Positions 1 to 7,847 are shown, numbered from the stretch's first letter. The stretch: 14,198 nucleotides of DNA from Paracoccaceae bacterium (GCA_003561595.1 PWWF01000388.1:1-14198); one strand, 5' to 3'. Notes: a model not told the origin generated them from the letters alone. Numbers and translations are program-made.

Positions 1-2072
1 ACCACGTTCAACTGGTGCCTCTCGGCGGCTTGGCCGGTAGGTCCGGCCATCAACGCGGCCACATGGCCGAAACGGAACCGCGAATCCACCTCCATGACCT
101 CATCCGCGCAGACCTCCCTGCCATTGAAGCGGAACCGCAACCTGTTGCCCTGTTTGATCGCCTGCACAACCTGCGGTTCACCGAGCACAGCTGACACCCG
201 TTCATGGCAAAAGTGGTCGAAGTATCCCCGTTGGAGCGCAAGGTTCTGTCGGTCCGCCGCATATATGTTAAGATTCGCCATCCCACCCGGAAAAATATTA
301 TACATGAAGAAGATACCAGTCGCGGTGCCCTCCTCATCGGTAACCGAACTGAGGGAAAGCCCGGAATTCCAGGCGCGGAGCCTGTCCGGATCCTGCCGTT
401 GCATCTGCGCGGTGAAGACAACATCATTGGCGCACCATGGGGCCGATGCACACGCCCAGGTGCCCGACCCGTCACCGCGCAGGCGCAGCGTGTTGCCCTG
501 CCGATCGCGGTGGCCCAGAACCTCGCGCCATGACATGACCTGTTCCTCGGTGCCAAAGCCCCAGCCACGCAGCAGGTCTGGCCGGTTCAGATAAGCGCGC
601 GCGCGTCCCATGGTGATACGGGGCCGGGCCACCATATCCCGTGCGACGGGAACCCCGGTGCAGGCCAGCGCGCGCTCGATCGCGGTCACGCTTGCCGATG
701 GCCGGAACGACCGGAGCATTGCAAACGCACCGGCCACATGCGGTGCGGCCATCGAAGTGCCGGTCTTCGATGTCAGCGCGCGACGAGGCGCGGGCTGGGT
801 CTGGGACGAATCCGCTGCCATGATTGATCGGCCCGGTGCCAGGAAAGCCACGGTGCTGTGATGGTTGGAACTGGTCCAGACCTCGTCATCCAGCGTTGTG
901 TTTCCGACAGCCATGATGGAAGAAATGCAGGCAGGCGCGCCAATCGATCCATCGGTCGAGCCGTTGCCGGTGGTTGCAATGACGGCCACGCCTAGCGACC
1001 TGAGATTGTTGGCGGCAGCGGCAAGTCCGGGGAACTCTTCGTCACATTCTCCGTCAAAGCGCGGTCCGTTGGTGCCTGTGCCCAGGCTCATGTTGACGAC
1101 TGCGATATTGTTGCGCCGTTGCCAGTTGGCAGCCTGCTCCAACCCGAGTTGGACATCGGTCCATGACGCGACGATGCAGGGCGTCAGCGGGTTGTTGCCA
1201 CAGTTGTCGCGTTGCCGAAAGACATTGATCGGAATGATGTCGGCATCGCGCGCCATACCATGCGACATCGGCGGGTTCCCGAGATGCCCCCCGGCAATTG
1301 CGGCCACATGCGTTCCGTGCCCACACCCATTCGTGTCGGGGTCGCAATCCACCCCGGCCACGCCGCTGAACGGGGTGATCTGGGATGTTTCGCCATTCGG
1401 GCATGTGCTGGCGTGTGCAGCTGACTGTTCTGTATTGGAGAAACAGGCAGAAGCGGGGATCTTGGTGTTGAACTGAGGATCGGAAAACGCGAGATGGCCG
1501 CGCCAGACCCCGCTGTCGAGAACGGCAATTGCCTGACCGCGACCGCTGGCCCGAAGATTGGGCAGCCCCACCCATAGCCGCCGTGCATCGACATGGGCTG
1601 TGGACTCGCTCAGATCAAGATCGAAGGTGATGCTCTCGCGTATCGTGTCAATACCCTGCATCGAAAGAAGTGCCTGCAGATCCGCTTCATCCACTCTGAC
1701 AGTCATGAAGGGCACCATGCGGGCCGGGTTGAGCACGGCCCCCTCGCTCAGACGCGCCGCGACGCGGGAATTCGCGCGGTCGATACGGGTATCCTGTGCC
1801 GCGATCTGTGCGGAGTCCAATTCGCCATGGACCACGAAATCCACATCCAGCCCGACAATCAGAACGAGGGCACCTTCCGCCCGGACACGGTCGAGCAAAC
1901 TGGCCGCATCTGTCGTGACATAGTTGCCGTCCGGATCGGACATCATGAGAGACGGCCCGTCCTGCGCCTGAACGCCCGCCACAGGACCCAGACTAAGTGC
2001 AAAGGCGATTACCAGCGCCCTCGTGCATGTCGTGCTGCGCCGGGAAAATTGATCGTAGCTGAAACGGAACAT
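1..2072 (-). CDS. Secreted S8 (subtilisin-family) serine protease, 3' end cut by window
   Basis: I translated this frame by hand: it is open from ATG 2072-2070 to the window edge, 690 residues with no stop. Residues 1-37 look like a Sec signal peptide (Arg pair at 11-12, hydrophobic stretch 20-33, cleavage near VQA-Q). Residues ~38-165 resemble an I9-type inhibitory propeptide. The catalytic domain (~170-500) carries Asp186 (AVLDSGV), His252 (GCGHGTHVAA), oxyanion Asn370 (TTGNGS) and Ser440 (GTSMAAPHVAG), so it should be active. Residues 500-690 form a C-terminal region I do not recognise. The part after the signal peptide has 13 cysteines, suggesting disulfides formed in the periplasm. An AGGGG Shine-Dalgarno lies about 10 bases before the ATG. 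It follows gspF on the same strand, which makes it a candidate substrate of that secretion system (inference). The family call is very secure; the substrate role is not. Confidence 0.95.
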   Translation of the reverse strand, partial: MFRFSYDQFSRRSTTCTRALVIAFALSLGPVAGVQAQDGPSLMMSDPDGNYVTTDAASLLDRVRAEGALVLIVGLDVDFVVHGELDSAQIAAQDTRIDRANSRVAARLSEGAVLNPARMVPFMTVRVDEADLQALLSMQGIDTIRESITFDLDLSESTAHVDARRLWVGLPNLRASGRGQAIAVLDSGVWRGHLAFSDPQFNTKIPASACFSNTEQSAAHASTCPNGETSQITPFSGVAGVDCDPDTNGCGHGTHVAAIAGGHLGNPPMSHGMARDADIIPINVFRQRDNCGNNPLTPCIVASWTDVQLGLEQAANWQRRNNIAVVNMSLGTGTNGPRFDGECDEEFPGLAAAANNLRSLGVAVIATTGNGSTDGSIGAPACISSIMAVGNTTLDDEVWTSSNHHSTVAFLAPGRSIMAADSSQTQPAPRRALTSKTGTSMAAPHVAGAFAMLRSFRPSASVTAIERALACTGVPVARDMVARPRITMGRARAYLNRPDLLRGWGFGTEEQVMSWREVLGHRDRQGNTLRLRGDGSGTWACASAPWCANDVVFTAQMQRQDPDRLRAWNSGLSLSSVTDEEGTATGIFFMYNIFPGGMANLNIYAADRQNLALQRGYFDHFCHERVSAVLGEPQVVQAIKQGNRLRFRFNGREVCADEVMEVDSRFRFGHVAALMAGPTGQAAERHQLNV

Positions 2073-2114
2073 GGTGAGCACCCCTGAAAAAAGATTTGTT
2101 GTTAACTTCCCGAT

Positions 2115-2143
2115 CCAATAACATAATTCGAGCTTTCCGGCAA
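2115..2143 (-). promoter_or_regulatory. Weak candidate promoter for the S8 protease
   Basis: Reading the minus strand, TTGCCG (2143-2138) and TATTGG (2120-2115) are separated by 17 bases, inside a locally AT-richer stretch in an otherwise GC-rich gap. The match is 4/6 to the -35 and only 3/6 to the -10 consensus, so this is tentative. If real, the protease can be expressed apart from the gsp operon. Confidence 0.25.
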
Positions 2144-2180
2144 TTTCGGCGGTGCAGGGGCCGCGCGCGTCGGGGTTCCG

Positions 2181-2196
2181 CGGGCCATCTGGCCCG
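2181..2196 (-). terminator. Short GC hairpin after gspF, possible weak terminator
   Basis: CGGGCC-ATCT-GGCCCG is a perfect 6-bp stem with a 4-base loop, 16 bases past the gspF stop codon. No T-run follows on the minus strand, so it is not a classical intrinsic terminator. It could slow polymerase, protect the 3' end of the gsp message, or be chance in GC-rich DNA. Confidence 0.3.
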
Positions 2197-2212
2197 TCAA
2201 AGCCGTCGCGCC

Positions 2213-3430
2213 CTATCCGCCCACCATGCCCTGCATGTCGAAAATGGGCAGCAGGATCGCCAGCACGATCACCAGCACCATTGCGCCCACGACGATCATG
2301 GACAAGGGCTCCAGCAGCACGCTCAGGCGCTTGCGCTCGGTGCGCAGCCAGCTTTCGGCCAGTTGTGCGGCGCGGCTGCTCATCGGGCCCAGCCGCGCGC
2401 TGGACTCGCCGGTTTCAAGCAACTGCCGCTCGACCGGGTGCAGGAAATCCAGGCCCATCAGTGCGCGGGCCAGATTGTCGCCCCGGTCCAGCGCGGCAAC
2501 GGCCCCTTCGGCCTGGCGGCGGTGGCGGGCCACGGACAGCCCCGCGCCCGCATGTTCCAGTGCTTGCGGTAGTGGCACGCGGCTGTTGATGACCAGCGCC
2601 AGCGTGCGCAGATACTGCGCCGCCGCCGCCATGCGCATCAGCCGCCCCACCAGCGGCAGGCGCAACAGCACCCGGTCGCGCTGCGCCCGCCATGACGGAA
2701 TGCGCGCCGCCGCCACGACCAGCGCCACCAGCCCCGCCAGCGCCACCGCGATCACCGGCCAATGCGCCGCGATGCCATCCACGATCCCCAGCACGAACAA
2801 AGTCAGCGGGGGCAGGGGCTCTCCCGAGGCTTCGAACATGCCGACGATTTCGGGGGCGACCGTGACCATAAGGATCGCGCAGACCGCAATCGCCATTACC
2901 GTCACGAAGGCCGGATACAGCAGCGCCGAGGTCACTTGCGCCCGCTCTCCCAGCGCGGATTCCAGATGCTCGGCCAGCGTGTCGAACACGGCCGCCATCT
3001 CGCCCGACCGTTCGGCAGCCGCGAGCGCGGCGATATACCAGGGCGGCAGATCGCGCGCCGCCAGCGCCACGGCCTGCGACAGCGCGGCCCCTTCCAGAAG
3101 CTGCGCGCGCAATTGCGCCGCAAAGCCCTGAATGCGCCGGTCAGGGGCGGCATCCTGCACCGCGGCAAGGGCGGCATCCAACGCCAGCCCCGCCCCCAGC
3201 AGCACCGCCATCTGCCGGGTAAAGACCGCCAGCATGTCGCGCCCGATCCGCGCGCGTCGCCCGCCCAGACGCAGCCCACCACCTGCGCCCGCCGTCTGCG
3301 CGCGGATATCGCCGGGCAAGAGCCCCATCGCCCCGATCCGGGCCGAGGCATCGGCGCCATCCTCTGCCAGCACGACACCGCGCTGCACACGACCCTCGGC
3401 CGTGTAGGCGGTATAGGCAAAGGATTTCAC
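2213..3430 (-). CDS. gspF: Type II secretion inner-membrane platform protein GspF
   Basis: This is the polytopic inner-membrane platform protein that couples the GspE ATPase to pseudopilus assembly. It is 405 residues, the normal GspF length. Two T2SSF repeats are visible, at about 67-191 and 270-394, each including the helical stretch around a GESS/ERSGE-type motif (ERSGE 140-144, ETGES 339-343). Hydrophobic segments lie at about 172-193, 222-242 and 373-397, the usual three-helix topology. The start is GTG, not ATG: its GTG overlaps the TGA of gspE as GTGA (3427-3430). There is no convincing Shine-Dalgarno, which points to translational coupling with gspE. It is the last recognisable secretion gene in the block; gspG would be expected next but is not here. 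PilC of type IV pili is the main alternative, but the neighbours support GspF. Confidence 0.95.
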   Translation of the reverse strand: MKSFAYTAYTAEGRVQRGVVLAEDGADASARIGAMGLLPGDIRAQTAGAGGGLRLGGRRARIGRDMLAVFTRQMAVLLGAGLALDAALAAVQDAAPDRRIQGFAAQLRAQLLEGAALSQAVALAARDLPPWYIAALAAAERSGEMAAVFDTLAEHLESALGERAQVTSALLYPAFVTVMAIAVCAILMVTVAPEIVGMFEASGEPLPPLTLFVLGIVDGIAAHWPVIAVALAGLVALVVAAARIPSWRAQRDRVLLRLPLVGRLMRMAAAAQYLRTLALVINSRVPLPQALEHAGAGLSVARHRRQAEGAVAALDRGDNLARALMGLDFLHPVERQLLETGESSARLGPMSSRAAQLAESWLRTERKRLSVLLEPLSMIVVGAMVLVIVLAILLPIFDMQGMVGG

Positions 3431-4956
3431 GGATCAGGGCCGATGACGCGAAACAGCTCTTCCGCGCTGGTCGCCCCGGCGGCCACCTTTTCCAGCCCCA
3501 GCCGGTACAGCCCGTCAAGCGAACTGACGCTCAGCCCCGCACCGCGCAGCGCGACGCGCAACTGGTGCTCGGAGGCGCCCTGATCGATTGCAGCGCGGAT
3601 ATCGTCGCTGATTTCCAGAATGTCGAACACGCCGACGCGCCCGCGATAGCCCGCGCCCTCGCAATGCGGGCAGGGCGTATCGCCGCCTTCGGTCGCGGAC
3701 CATATCTGGTCGGGCACTTCCAGCCCGGCGCTCTGGAACCGCTCGGCCATCTCGGCGTCAGGCGGGTGCGGGCGCGCGCAGTCGGGGCAGAGCCGGCGCA
3801 GCAGGCGTTGGGCGATCACCCCGCGCAGGGTGGCCGAAATCAGGTAATTGTCCACGCCCAATTCGCGCAGCCGCACGATGGTCGAGAGCGGGTTGTTGGC
3901 ATGGACCGAGGAAAAGACCAGATGCCCGGTCAGCGCGGCCTCTGCCGCGACCTGCGCGGTTTCGCCATCGCGGATCTCGCCCACAAGGATGACATCGGGG
4001 TCCTGCCGCAGCACCGACCGCAGCCCGCGCGCGAATGTCATGCCGATCTCGGAATTGACCTGACATTGCGAGATGCCGGGCAGTTCATACTCGATCGGGT
4101 CCTCGACCGTCAGGATGTTGCGCTGGCGCCGGTCGGCAAGCTGCAGCAGCGAATACAGAGTCGTCGTCTTGCCGCTGCCAGTGGGGCCCGTGGCCAGGAT
4201 GATGCCATCGGGCTGGCGCGCCAGCCGGTTGAGCATGTCCTGCTGCGCGGACGCCATGCCCAGATCCTCGGGCGCCATCAGCCCCGCGCTGCGGTCCAGC
4301 AGCCGCAGCACGATCCGCTCGCCATAAGGGCCCGGCAGGGTCGAGATGCGCACATCGACCGCCTTGCCCCCCAGCGACAGCGCAATGCGCCCGTCCTGCG
4401 GCAGCCGCGTCTCGGCAATATCCAGCCCCGACATGACCTTGAGCCGTGACACGACACGCCGCGCGGGCACATCCGCGCGATCAAACGCCTGTTGCAGGCT
4501 GCCATCGACCCGGATGCGCGCGCGCAGCCCCTCGCCATGCGGCTCTATATGCAGGTCGGACGCGCCGACCCGCATCGCGCGGCGCAGGATCTGGTTCACC
4601 AGCTTGACGACGGGCGCTTCCTCGGCATCTTCCAGCAGGTCGCGCGGGGCGGCATCGCGGATTTCGCCGTCATATTCGAATTGCAGCACATCCTGCGCGA
4701 TCTGCCCCTGATCGCGGTCATAGACCCGCGTCAGGCGGTCCTGAAAGGCGCGGGCCTCCAACGCTTGCGGGTCCAGTTCGCTGCGGGCCAAGGCGCGGGC
4801 CAGCCGCAGCCCCTGCGCGCTGGCCTCGGGGCCGGTGACAAGCTGGCCGCCATCCAGCACGACCTGATGATCGCGCGCAAAGGCAAAGGGCAGGGGGTGG
4901 CGCTGTGCGGGTCCGGGTGCGCCGCTGTCCGGTTTGTCCGCCTTATTGCCCGACAT
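3427..4956 (-). CDS. gspE: Type II secretion ATPase GspE
   Basis: This is the cytoplasmic hexameric ATPase that powers pseudopilus assembly. It is 509 residues, typical for GspE. In order it shows an N-terminal GspE/N1E-like region (~20-105), the N2E core, Walker A GPTGSGKT (257-264), the Asp box around VEDPIEYE (284-291), Walker B with VILVGEIRD (322-330), the His box LTGHLVFSSVHANN (342-355), and a tetracysteine zinc site made of CPDC (390-393) and CPHC (429-432). The zinc site is a hallmark of GspE/PilB rather than the retraction ATPase PilT. ATG at 4956 lies inside the 3' end of gspD, overlapping it by 14 bases, with no clear ribosome site, so translation is probably coupled to gspD. All catalytic motifs are intact. 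Confidence 0.97.
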   Translation of the reverse strand: MSGNKADKPDSGAPGPAQRHPLPFAFARDHQVVLDGGQLVTGPEASAQGLRLARALARSELDPQALEARAFQDRLTRVYDRDQGQIAQDVLQFEYDGEIRDAAPRDLLEDAEEAPVVKLVNQILRRAMRVGASDLHIEPHGEGLRARIRVDGSLQQAFDRADVPARRVVSRLKVMSGLDIAETRLPQDGRIALSLGGKAVDVRISTLPGPYGERIVLRLLDRSAGLMAPEDLGMASAQQDMLNRLARQPDGIILATGPTGSGKTTTLYSLLQLADRRQRNILTVEDPIEYELPGISQCQVNSEIGMTFARGLRSVLRQDPDVILVGEIRDGETAQVAAEAALTGHLVFSSVHANNPLSTIVRLRELGVDNYLISATLRGVIAQRLLRRLCPDCARPHPPDAEMAERFQSAGLEVPDQIWSATEGGDTPCPHCEGAGYRGRVGVFDILEISDDIRAAIDQGASEHQLRVALRGAGLSVSSLDGLYRLGLEKVAAGATSAEELFRVIGPDP

Positions 4957-6910
4957 TGGTCTGCAGGCGCGGGGGCAGGGCCGGATAAAGCCGTTCGCGC
5001 ACCACCTTGTCCACGAAAAGCGAATCGAAGGGCTGGTTCAGATCGACCCCGTCAAAGGGAAACCCGCTGCGCTGGGGCGAGGGGCGGCGCTGCGGATCGC
5101 GCTGGTTGATCTGGCGCGTCACCGATTCGGACCTGCGGGCGATGTCGCGGGTCACCGACTCCGCATCCTGACCCGAGCGGATCACGCGCGGGCGCAGCAT
5201 CACCAGCAGCACGCGCTGTTCCTCATCGACATTCGAGGACCGGAACAGATTGCCGATAAGGGGCAGGTTGCCCAAGCCCGGAACGCGCTGATCCGAGGTG
5301 CGCGAGCTGTCCTCCATCAACCCGCCCAGCACGATCACCCGGCCATCGCCGACCAGCACATTGGTCGCCAGATTGCGCCGCGCCGTGATCTCGCCCCCCG
5401 CCGCGGCAGAGGCGCCGGTCAGGTTGGACGCCTCTTGTGCGATGGCCATGCGCACCTGATTGTCGCTTGTGATCTGCGGGCGCACTTTCAGCGACAGGCC
5501 GACATCGCGCCGTTCGATGGTCTGAAACGGACGCTCGGGCGTCGCGCTGTCGCCCACTGTTGCGAAAGAGCCTGTGACAAAGGGCACATTCTGCGCCACC
5601 ACGATTTCGGCTTCCTGATTGTTCAGCGTCGTCACGGCGGGGGTAGAGAGCAGCCGTGTGCTGCGTTCGCTGGCAAGCGCACCCAGCAGCCCCGCGAAAT
5701 CGGTGCCCCGGACACCGACGGCACCACCGCTTCCGAAATTGGGCGTATTGCCCGACGCAGCTGCACTCAACAGCCCCAGAAGCGAACTGCGCCCATCCAG
5801 CGAAAAAGAGGTGCCGCCCCCGATCGCGTCATTCAGAATGCCGCCGAACTGCACCGAAATGTCCGAAAAGCTGCCCGCCGACAGCTCGAAGATGACAGCC
5901 TCGATCAGCACCTGCGCGGGTTCGCGATCCAGCGCGCGCACAGCATTGACGATATCCTCGATCTCATCCGAGGGCGCGCTGATCAGCAGCGCATTCGTTT
6001 GCGGTTCGGCCGTGATGCTGGCCGCGTTCGAACGGTCGTCATTCTCGCCCAGTTGCGGCAGGGATTGGCGCAGCACCTCGGACAGGGGCTCGGCCTCGGC
6101 ATAGTCCAGATGCACCACGCGCGAGACGCGGCGCCGCTGCGGCGTGTCGATCTGGCGCAGCAGATCGCGCACGCGCTGGCGGAAATCATTGGGGCCGGAC
6201 ATGATGATCGCGTTCGCGCGCCGGTCGGCAGACAGGCTGGCCCCACTGGGCACGATGGCCAGAGTCTCGATGACCGTCACCGTGTCCTCGGCATCGGCAT
6301 GGTCCAGGCGGATCGTTTCGATCTCGCGGGTGCGCGGGGTGTCGAGCTGGCGGATGACATTGGCGATCCGGTCGATATTCTCGCGCCGGTCCGACAGCAC
6401 CAGCAGCCCTGACGAATACACCGGCGTCAGCACGGCGTCATCGGGCAGAAGCGGCAGCACCACATCAAGCAGCTCATCCAGATTCTCGCTCTCGACCGGC
6501 AGGACACGGGTCTCGAATGTGCTGCGCCCGCCGGGGCCAGAGGCGCGCAGGCTGCGCGCATCGCGCATCGGCACGATCCGGTCCACATCATCCCCCGGCA
6601 CGATGGTCAGGCCGTTCGATTCCAGCACATTGTCAAAGATCTCGAGGATCGCATCCGCCGAGACGGGCGCCGGGGCCACAACACTTACAGTGCCCGACAC
6701 CCCAGGATCCACAATGAAATTGCGCTGCGTCTGTTCGGCCACGATCTCGACAAAGCTGCGCAGTTCGACATCGCGCAGATCAAGCCGGATCTCAGCGCGC
6801 GCAGGCAGCGCGGACAGCACAAGCGCCAGAAGCACCAGCAGCCATGCCGCGCCCCGCAGGGCCGCAGGCCGCGCCCATGACGCTGAATGTACGGGGTGTT
6901 GTGGCGTCAT
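4943..6910 (-). CDS. gspD: Type II secretion outer-membrane secretin GspD
   Basis: This is the outer-membrane channel of the secretion system. From ATG 6910 it has 655 residues, normal for GspD. Residues 1-39 form a signal peptide (arginines, then a leucine/valine-rich core, cleavage at ARA-E). The N0 domain follows (~40-112), then N1 (~132-190), N2 (~196-258), N3 (~263-345) and the secretin barrel (~350-575). The barrel includes the family signature VPGLGNLPLIGNLF (543-556). A polar tail of about 75 residues follows. An in-frame TTG at 6922-6920, directly after the gspC stop codon, could add four residues. I prefer the ATG because it gives a cleaner signal peptide, though neither has a strong ribosome site. 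I see no obvious pilotin-binding S-domain, so how the secretin reaches the outer membrane is open. Confidence 0.95.
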   Translation of the reverse strand: MTPQHPVHSASWARPAALRGAAWLLVLLALVLSALPARAEIRLDLRDVELRSFVEIVAEQTQRNFIVDPGVSGTVSVVAPAPVSADAILEIFDNVLESNGLTIVPGDDVDRIVPMRDARSLRASGPGGRSTFETRVLPVESENLDELLDVVLPLLPDDAVLTPVYSSGLLVLSDRRENIDRIANVIRQLDTPRTREIETIRLDHADAEDTVTVIETLAIVPSGASLSADRRANAIIMSGPNDFRQRVRDLLRQIDTPQRRRVSRVVHLDYAEAEPLSEVLRQSLPQLGENDDRSNAASITAEPQTNALLISAPSDEIEDIVNAVRALDREPAQVLIEAVIFELSAGSFSDISVQFGGILNDAIGGGTSFSLDGRSSLLGLLSAAASGNTPNFGSGGAVGVRGTDFAGLLGALASERSTRLLSTPAVTTLNNQEAEIVVAQNVPFVTGSFATVGDSATPERPFQTIERRDVGLSLKVRPQITSDNQVRMAIAQEASNLTGASAAAGGEITARRNLATNVLVGDGRVIVLGGLMEDSSRTSDQRVPGLGNLPLIGNLFRSSNVDEEQRVLLVMLRPRVIRSGQDAESVTRDIARRSESVTRQINQRDPQRRPSPQRSGFPFDGVDLNQPFDSLFVDKVVRERLYPALPPRLQTNVGQ

Positions 6911-6922
6911 CGCGGCAGACAA

Positions 6923-7753
6923 TCACTGACCCATTTCTTCGGGGGTCGGCTCGTGATCGTCATCGACCATGTGGTCCCATTCGTCATCCCATTGCCCATC
7001 CCAGCCGTCATCCCAGTCTTCGTCTTCCCATTCCTCATCCAGAATGTCCTGCATGGCCCGGTCCCAGGCATCGTCCCACGCGTCGTCCCAGTCATTCAGC
7101 CATTCGTCATCGGACAGGTCATCATTCAGAGCAGAAGGGTCGGGGTCACTGGATACCGCCTCTGACGCGGCTTCGGCAAGCTGCATGTCCACAGGGTGAT
7201 CGTCCCCTGTCCCCGGCGGTACAATCAGCGAGATGCTGCCATCGTCATGCTGAACGCGCACTTCGCCCGCGGCAACTGCGATCACCTCGCCACCGCCGGG
7301 CAGGATGCTGCCCTGCCGCACGATCAGTTCCTCGCCCGAATCGCGGATAAAGGCCAGATCGGCCCCGGCACCCAGGACAGAGCCGGTCAGCCTGTAGTCT
7401 TCGCTCACGAAGGGACCCGGATCAGGTTCTTCAGGGGCAGCGGCCTGAGGCTCGGGCGCGGGTTCCTCGACTTGCGGCGGCGGGGGGGTGCCGAAAATGG
7501 CGGGCCAGTCTGCGCCCAACGTGTCGGTGGATGCCTGCCGGATGGTCGGGGCAGTCGCGCGATCCGGCAGATGCGCCCGTAACGGCGCCCCCCCGAGCGG
7601 CGCAATCTCGAGTTGCGCATCCGGGGTGCTGCGCGCAAGACCTTTGCCGGGGTGCAGCACGCCCGCGCCAAACACCCCGAACGCGACGGCACCTAGGGCA
7701 AGGCTGACATGCCCGAACGGGCGCAGCGTGCGATTGGGACGAAGCTGTTTCAA
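6923..7753 (-). CDS. gspC: GspC-like type II secretion protein with Asp/Trp-rich tail
   Basis: This is probably the inner-membrane protein that contacts the secretin. It has 276 residues. A short basic cytoplasmic end (KQLRPNRTLR) precedes one membrane segment (~14-35) and a Pro/Ala/Glu-rich linker (~85-115). A compact beta-rich HR-like domain (~118-181, with YRLTGSVLGAG and LIVRQGSILPGG) matches the GspC/PilP homology region. There is no PDZ or coiled-coil domain. Instead residues ~205-276 are highly acidic, with nine tryptophans at 218, 222, 226, 230, 242, 247, 251, 255 and 259. The start is TTG, supported by AGAGG five bases upstream (about 7757-7763) and by the lack of an in-frame ATG before an upstream stop. 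It is first in the operon and its stop directly precedes the gspD start region. The gspC identity rests on architecture and position, not strong sequence identity. Confidence 0.8.
   Translation of the reverse strand: MKQLRPNRTLRPFGHVSLALGAVAFGVFGAGVLHPGKGLARSTPDAQLEIAPLGGAPLRAHLPDRATAPTIRQASTDTLGADWPAIFGTPPPPQVEEPAPEPQAAAPEEPDPGPFVSEDYRLTGSVLGAGADLAFIRDSGEELIVRQGSILPGGGEVIAVAAGEVRVQHDDGSISLIVPPGTGDDHPVDMQLAEAASEAVSSDPDPSALNDDLSDDEWLNDWDDAWDDAWDRAMQDILDEEWEDEDWDDGWDGQWDDEWDHMVDDDHEPTPEEMGQ
6968..7102 (-). repeat. 12-bp periodic repeat encoding WDDx units in GspC tail
   Basis: On the plus strand the block shows recurrent tcCCA cores at 12-base spacing, the complement of TGG (Trp) codons. In protein this gives four Trp at four-residue spacing (218-230) and a second run of four (247-259), with Trp242 between and Asp/Glu filling the gaps. 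It is in frame and uninterrupted. Such a tract can change length by replication slippage in 12-bp steps. Confidence 0.85.
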
Positions 7754-7756
7754 AAG

Positions 7757-7763
7757 ACCTCTG
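7757..7763 (-). promoter_or_regulatory. Ribosome binding site for gspC deciding the TTG start
   Basis: The minus strand reads AGAGG a few bases before TTG 7753-7751. No ATG in this frame lies between the TTG and the upstream in-frame stop, so this site is the main support for the non-ATG start. Confidence 0.55.
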
Positions 7764-7775
7764 CAAACATGACCG

Positions 7776-7799
7776 GATATTCTGAAGGACCAGAATATC
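7776..7799. repeat. Perfect 9-bp inverted repeat in the gspC leader
   Basis: GATATTCTG, a 6-base spacer, then CAGAATATC: both arms match exactly. It ends 23 bases upstream of the gspC start and just before its ribosome site, downstream of the candidate promoter. It may be a dimeric-regulator operator or an RNA hairpin in the leader. No T-run follows, so it is not a simple terminator. Confidence 0.75.
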
Positions 7800-7818
7800 G
7801 CACTGGGAACCTTGTTGC

Positions 7819-7847
7819 ATAATGAACCTTTCGCACCCGTCGATCAA
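7819..7847 (-). promoter_or_regulatory. Candidate sigma-70 promoter of the gsp operon
   Basis: On the minus strand TTGATC (7847-7842) and CATTAT (7824-7819) are 17 bases apart, each 4/6 to consensus. Transcription would start near 7812, giving a leader of about 60 bases that contains the inverted repeat and the gspC ribosome site. The spacing and placement are good; the hexamer matches are moderate. Confidence 0.45.

Noticed and set aside
4934..6412. Plus-strand open frame of 492 codons opposite gspD
   Set aside because: It is a shadow of gspD in GC-rich DNA: no domain, His/Arg/Gln-rich composition, while gspD on the other strand is clear.
6968..7102. Regular direct repeats that might suggest a CRISPR array or binding-site cluster
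   Set aside because: The period is 12 bases, there are no unique spacers, and the tract is in frame inside gspC.
6969..7199. Plus-strand Ser/His-rich open frame
   Set aside because: It is the complement of the Trp/Asp repeat of GspC; its serine runs come from the TCC/TCA complement of those codons.
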